Shown here one piece after another: positions 4,953 through 8,498 of a stretch of 8,498 nt of DNA. The stretch is from CAYLQD01 sp043819695. Its GTDB lineage: Bacteria > Planctomycetota > PUPC01. The position numbers and the translations under genes are program-made. Below the pieces are notes generated by a model. That model searched no databases, had not been told where the DNA came from, and saw only the letters and a program-made list of their open reading frames with translations. Numbering within the stretch: the first letter of the stretch is position 1; each line of letters opens with the position of its first letter. The stretch covers positions 1 to 8,498 of the forward strand of contig JBDREM010000122.1 of NCBI GenBank assembly GCA_043819695.1. The letters run 5' to 3'.

Positions 4953-7262
4953 ATGAGAGCAATGAACCGAAAGCGAGCGGCATGCACGTGGGCCGCGGCA
5001 TTCTCCGCGCTGACGCTCTTGGCGCTCGGGTCGCTGCTCGCGCCGGACCGGGCGTCGGCGCAGGAGACCGCGACCCAACCGGCGCCCGCCGAACCCGTCA
5101 AGCCCCCAGAGCCGGCGCCCGGCACCCACATCTCCCTCAACTTCAAGGACGCCTCGCTCCGGACCGTCCTCGAATACCTCTCGGGCGCAGCCGGCCTGAT
5201 CGTCGTCGAAGACGCCAAGGTCGAAGGCCGAGTGACCGTCATGAGCCTTCAGAATATCAGCGTCGAGGAAGCCGTCGCGCTGCTCGACACCGTGCTCAGG
5301 CAGAAGGGATACGCCGCGATCCGAACCGGCCGGACCCTCAAGATCGTCACGGCCGACCAGGCAAAGAAGGAATTCATCCCCGTGCGGACCGGAAACGATC
5401 CCGAAAAAGTCCAGCCGACCGACCGCATCGTCACCCACATCATCCCCATCCGATACGCCGACGCCGTCAAACTCAAGGCCGACATCGCCTCCCTCATCCC
5501 CGCGCCGACCGACGTCGCGTCCAACGCCGCCAGCAACACGCTCATTGTCACGGGGACGGAGGCGACCGTCCGCCGCATAATCGAGATCATCCAGGCCATC
5601 GACGTGCACATGTCCGACGTCACGCAGGTCAAGGTCTTCGCGCTGAAATACGCCAATGCGACCAGCGCGGCACGGCTCATTACCGAGATCTTCAAGCCTG
5701 ATCAGACGGCCCAGGGCATCGCCCTGCCGTTCGGCGGCGGACGAAGGACCTTCAGGCTGCCCGGCGCACCGCCCGCAGCCGGGAGCGAAGACAAGGGCGG
5801 ACGCACGACCAAAGTCACCGCGTCCGCCGACGAACGCACCAACACCCTCGTCGTCAGCGCCGCGCCCGACATCATGAAGGTCATCGAGGGCGTCGTCCAA
5901 GACCTCAACGCCAATCCCGCAGAAGAACAGGCCGTCTTCATCTACCGCCTGAAAAACGCCAAGGCCAAGAACCTCGAAGCGATCCTCAACGGAGTCTTCG
6001 GCTGGACCGGAACGAGCCCGACCGGCACGGCCGCGACCCAGGGCACCCCCGGCGCCGGATTCGGCACCTCCGGTCCCACCGGCGGCACGACGTTCGGCGG
6101 CAGAACGGCCACCTCCGGCACACGCGGCCTCGGCTCGACCTACATGGGAACGGGCCGGACCGGCCGCACAGGCACGACCAGCACCACGACACCCAGAGCC
6201 GCAGGCCGCGTGCTTTCCTCCGCAGTCACCACCGCCGCCTCCGACCTCGCAGGCCAGGTCTACGTCGTCGCCGACGAAGACACCAACTCCGTCGTCGTCA
6301 CCACCGCCTCCAAGAACTTCGAGCGCGTCAAGGCCATCATTCTCGACCTCGACCGCGCGGTCCCGCAAGTCCTCATCAAGATCCTCATCGCCGAGGTGAC
6401 CCACAACAAATCGCTCGACCTCGGCGTCGAGTTCTCACTGATGAACATCAGAGCATCCGGTCGCGGCACCAGCGTCGGCACCGACTTCTCCGTCGCCGAC
6501 CAGACCGGCGGTTTCATCTTCAAGCTCGAAGAAAAGAACGTTACCGCCGCCATCCGCGCTCTCGCCGAGACCGCCAAGCTCGACGTCCTCTCGAGACCCT
6601 ACATCCTCACGAGCGACAACCAGCAGGCCTCCATCATGGTCGGCCAGGAAGTCCCCTTCATCACCAACACCCGGACCACCGACACCGGCCAGACCATCAA
6701 CACCATCGAGTACGACGACATCGGCATCATCCTCAACGTGACGCCGCACATTAACCCGGAGGGACTCGTCACGATGGACGTCTATCCCGAAATCTCCACA
6801 CTGACCGGCCAGACGGTTCCGATCTCCGAGGCGGTCAACGCGCCCGTCTTCGCCAAGCGGTCCGCCCAGAGCCGCGTCGCAATCCGCGACGGCCAGACCA
6901 TCGTTATCGGCGGCCTCATGGAAGACCGGAACACCACCAACGTTCAGAAGGTTCCCCTCCTCGGTGACATCCCCGTGCTCGGATTGCTCTTCCGCCGAAC
7001 CGTCGAGCAAAAGACCAAGACCGAACTCCTCATCTTCCTCACTCCCCACGTCGCCCAGGAACCCGAAGACCTCAAGGGCATGTCCGAATCCGAAAAAGCC
7101 GGCACGAAGGTCATCCAGAACGCCGTCGAGAAGGGCGCCTTCGACGAACACCTCAAAGGCATGGAACGCGGCGCCGCACCCCGACCGGTGACGCCCGAGC
7201 CGGAGCCCGGTCCCGCACAACCCCCGGCCGACTCGAAGCAGGCTCCGGGAGAAAGAAAATGA
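4953..7262 (+). CDS. gspD: type II secretion / type IV pilus secretin (GspD/PilQ family)
   Basis: A 769-residue outer-membrane channel. A signal peptide occupies residues 1 to about 37 (basic head, hydrophobic core, RASAQ-E cleavage). A Pro-rich linker is followed by N0 (about 60-128, ISLNFKDASLRTVLEYLSG), N1 (about 160-218, HIIPIRYADAVKLKADIASL), N2 (about 225-325, VKVFALKYANATSAARLITE) and N3, which starts at 328. N3 is split by a Gly/Thr/Ser-rich insertion at about 351-432 and resumes at VYVVADEDTNSVVVTT. The C-domain (from about 472) carries the secretin signature VPLLGDIPVLGLLFR at 667-681 and the closing strand TELLIFLTPHV near 690. A polar tail of about 65 residues could be an S-like region for pilotin binding. 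The machine exports folded proteins or a pilus through this pore. It overlaps the next gene by four bases. An annotation starting at 4920 (780 aa) is less likely. Confidence 0.95.
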   Translation: MRAMNRKRAACTWAAAFSALTLLALGSLLAPDRASAQETATQPAPAEPVKPPEPAPGTHISLNFKDASLRTVLEYLSGAAGLIVVEDAKVEGRVTVMSLQNISVEEAVALLDTVLRQKGYAAIRTGRTLKIVTADQAKKEFIPVRTGNDPEKVQPTDRIVTHIIPIRYADAVKLKADIASLIPAPTDVASNAASNTLIVTGTEATVRRIIEIIQAIDVHMSDVTQVKVFALKYANATSAARLITEIFKPDQTAQGIALPFGGGRRTFRLPGAPPAAGSEDKGGRTTKVTASADERTNTLVVSAAPDIMKVIEGVVQDLNANPAEEQAVFIYRLKNAKAKNLEAILNGVFGWTGTSPTGTAATQGTPGAGFGTSGPTGGTTFGGRTATSGTRGLGSTYMGTGRTGRTGTTSTTTPRAAGRVLSSAVTTAASDLAGQVYVVADEDTNSVVVTTASKNFERVKAIILDLDRAVPQVLIKILIAEVTHNKSLDLGVEFSLMNIRASGRGTSVGTDFSVADQTGGFIFKLEEKNVTAAIRALAETAKLDVLSRPYILTSDNQQASIMVGQEVPFITNTRTTDTGQTINTIEYDDIGIILNVTPHINPEGLVTMDVYPEISTLTGQTVPISEAVNAPVFAKRSAQSRVAIRDGQTIVIGGLMEDRNTTNVQKVPLLGDIPVLGLLFRRTVEQKTKTELLIFLTPHVAQEPEDLKGMSESEKAGTKVIQNAVEKGAFDEHLKGMERGAAPRPVTPEPEPGPAQPPADSKQAPGERK

Positions 7263-7735
7263 AGCCCCCGCACACGACAGCTCGATTCTCGGCGCTACTG
7301 GCGCTCCTGGCGCTCGCGGCGCTCGCCGCAGGTTGCCGCACTACGTCTCCGCCGCCCGTGACCCTGGGACTCGGAACGGACCCGTGCGCCGACCGGCTCC
7401 ATGACATCTGCGGGGAGCTGCTCATTTACTACGCCGTCCACAAGGAATTGCCAGAGCGCCTTGCCGACCTGGACAAGAAAGGCACAGGCCCGACCGCCGC
7501 GCTCGTGTGTCCAACGTCCGGCAAGCCATACGCGTACGATCGCACCGGCTTGCAGGTCCGCGGCTGGCCCGGGAAGCTGATCATGTACGATGCCGAACCG
7601 TGCCATTCGGGGACGCGGTGGGGAATCCTGGCAGAGCCTCCTCGCCCGGGCGAACCGCTTGTCGTCCGAGTCGTCCGGCCGCCGGAGACCGCGTTCAGCG
7701 CTCCGACACGACGACCCGAAAACCAGCCCCGTTGA
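7259..7735 (+). CDS. lipoprotein with pseudopilin-like body, last gene of the secretion operon
   Basis: A 158-residue protein with a clear lipoprotein signal: basic head, hydrophobic core and a perfect lipobox L22-A-A-G-C26. After C26 a helix (CADRLHDICGELLIYYAVHKELPERLADLDKK, about 43-74) is followed by ALVCPTSGKPYAYD (C84), a strand pair and the block LIMYDAEPCHSGTRWGIL. This order (helix, P-x-x-L-x-x-L, CP-x-S-G-x-x-Y-x-Y, Y-D-x-x-x-x-H) resembles the globular part of GspG/H-type pseudopilins or DUF-type relatives, but here attached to a lipid anchor instead of a prepilin peptide. Cysteines at 43, 51, 84 and about 114 could form disulfides. ATGA overlap with the secretin and a GGAG motif 7 bases upstream place it in the operon. 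It might be a pilotin-like or assembly factor; this is inference. Confidence 0.8.
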   Translation: MKPPHTTARFSALLALLALAALAAGCRTTSPPPVTLGLGTDPCADRLHDICGELLIYYAVHKELPERLADLDKKGTGPTAALVCPTSGKPYAYDRTGLQVRGWPGKLIMYDAEPCHSGTRWGILAEPPRPGEPLVVRVVRPPETAFSAPTRRPENQPR

Positions 7736-7952
7736 GCCACCTGTCGGCCGGGTGTCCATCCCAAAAACTCCGTCGGCCGGTAAGAGGACCATCGTGATGT
7801 GGCCGGTCTCGCTACGCGGGATTCGCGGCCGAAGAATCATGTCGCGCGGATGAACGTAAACCGAGGGATTCTAGGTGTCGGTGGACAAGGAACGGCGGCG
7901 CGGGTGGACCGGTGGCGTTGGTGAATGACCGCGATACGGCCGGATTGCCAGT
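7736..7952. other. gene-free spacer after the operon
   Basis: This 217-base spacer lies between the lipoprotein gene and the transposase remnant. GTCGGCCGG occurs twice (7743-7751 and 7772-7780). Only very short frames are present, with no recognisable RNA gene and no stem with a T run, so the operon terminator was not found. Confidence 0.5.
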
Positions 7953-8318
7953 TCACGCCGCGCTGGTGTACCGATGATGCAAACCGCCGAGGAAAGAGAG
8001 CGCCTTCACGGTTCCGCGCGCGGGCGGCTCGATCTCTCGCGGGATCGGCGAGTTTCCTTCCAGCGAGGCATGTGCTCTGGATTCGCTGTAGTAGCGGAAG
8101 TATTCCGAAAGAGCCCGCCGCAGACGCGCTTCGTTGAAGATGATCATGTGATCAAGGCAGTCCCGGCGTATGGAGCCGATGACGCGCTCGACGTAGGGAT
8201 TCTGCCAGGGCGAGCGGCAGGCTGTGATGACTTCCTCGATTCCCATGGCTTCCTGAACCGGAGCGATGAGTATGCCCGGCGTGTCCGGCTGAATCAAGTG
8301 CGGTTCGTGCTCAGCCAT
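7953..8318 (-). pseudogene. DDE (integrase-core) transposase, C-terminal remnant
   Basis: The frame encodes the last part of an IS3/IS481-like integrase-core transposase: GIEEVITACRSPWQNPYVER, then VIGSIRRDCLDHMIIFNEARL, RALSEYFRYYSESRAHASL and the typical ending GGLHHRYTSAA. E44 in NPYVERVIGS is the last residue of the catalytic DDE triad. Family members of this type are usually a few hundred residues long; only 121 are left after the first Met. The block normally reading '(R)DRDGIYG' appears here as QPDTPGIL, so the second catalytic Asp seems replaced and about three residues lost. Further upstream the frame continues into an acidic GAC/GAG tract with no similarity. It cannot be active. It points inward and ends 217 bases from the secretion operon. 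No terminal inverted repeat or target duplication could be seen. Confidence 0.85.
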
Positions 8319-8351
8319 TTGCGTTGTGGCCTTGCGCGGGTGTTCGAGGGA

Positions 8352-8382
8352 CTCGTTCTCGTCCTCGTCGTCGTCCTCGTCG
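8352..8382 (-). repeat. GAC/GAG triplet tract
   Basis: On the minus strand the DNA is an almost unbroken run of GAC, GAG and GAA triplets. It is in frame with the transposase remnant and would encode an Asp/Glu run (DEDDDEDENE). It lies about 35 bases before the first Met of that remnant, where the transposase N-terminal domain should be, so it marks the damaged edge and is not a real domain. Confidence 0.7.
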
Positions 8383-8443
8383 CCGGCTTTTGCGTGTTCG
8401 GGGGACGCGTACGGGCCGACAGGGCGATGTGGGCTCGGAACGG

Positions 8444-8459
8444 CTCCGCGAAGGCGGAG
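8444..8459. repeat. small perfect hairpin (6-bp stem, 4-base loop)
   Basis: CTCCGC and GCGGAG flank the loop GAAG. The stem is GC-rich, but neither strand shows a T run after it, so terminator function is uncertain. It lies in gene-free DNA at the window edge. Confidence 0.4.
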
Positions 8460-8498
8460 TCTCCTCTTCCGCCCCGATTGCGGACTGCCACTTTTTCG

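Noticed and set aside
4449..6404. 651-aa open frame on the minus strand across gspC and gspD
   Set aside because: It is the antisense shadow of high-GC coding DNA. Its product is Gly/Asp/Val/Arg-rich with no domain, and the plus-strand secretin is unmistakable.
6435..7220. 261-aa minus-strand frame within the secretin gene
   Set aside because: Antisense shadow with repetitive Gly/Asp/Val composition and no ribosome site or motif.
8352..8382. Genuine acidic N-terminal domain of the transposase
   Set aside because: The tract is simple-repeat DNA and takes the place of the expected catalytic domain; transposases of this type do not carry such a run.

Overview
The window is high-GC bacterial DNA. 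Dense ORFs, Shine-Dalgarno (SD) motifs, overlapping stop/start codons and a lipobox all point to a diderm bacterium. Gene content (a minimal secretion operon with a PilM+PilN-type fusion, a DUF1737-like small protein, a CoiA-like zinc-ribbon nuclease, simple GAN/TAN repeat tracts) is what I would expect from the Planctomycetota or a neighbouring environmental phylum. That placement is inference from protein flavour, not from a marker gene.

Left part (1-2085) is a loose accessory region. It holds the C-terminus of an N-formylglutamate amidohydrolase-like enzyme, a small DUF1737-like protein, about 300 bases with no convincing gene, a tight pair of small ORFs (59 and 96 aa), and on the opposite strand a 220-aa protein with a CoiA-type PD-(D/E)XK core and a four-cysteine zinc-binding half. 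Beside that gene lies an imperfect 32-base inverted repeat made of TCNTAA/GATTAN hexamers.

Central part (about 2086-7735) is one tightly packed operon for the inner-membrane platform and outer-membrane channel of a type II secretion / type IV pilus-like machine. The order is gspK (3' fragment only), gspL (PilM-like plus PilN-like in one protein), gspM (PilO-like), gspC (PilP-like), gspD/pilQ secretin, then a lipoprotein. All junctions overlap or are separated by 2 bases, so translation is probably coupled. K-L-M follows type II secretion order, while L-M-C-D is equivalent to pilMN-O-P-Q. The ATPase, the membrane platform protein GspF and the major pseudopilins are not in the window. The 5' part of gspK is missing, and its homology stops next to the hexamer inverted repeat, so the operon looks broken or rearranged at its left end.

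Right part (7736-8498) holds a degraded C-terminal remnant of a DDE (integrase-core) transposase on the minus strand, preceded by a GAC/GAG triplet tract that reads as an acidic run in the same frame, and a small hairpin near the window edge.

The main points for a second look are the broken gspK junction with its hexamer inverted repeat, the CoiA-like protein, the lipoprotein with a pseudopilin-like body that shares the secretin's operon, and the pair of small ORFs. I did not find convincing evidence for a wholly new system.
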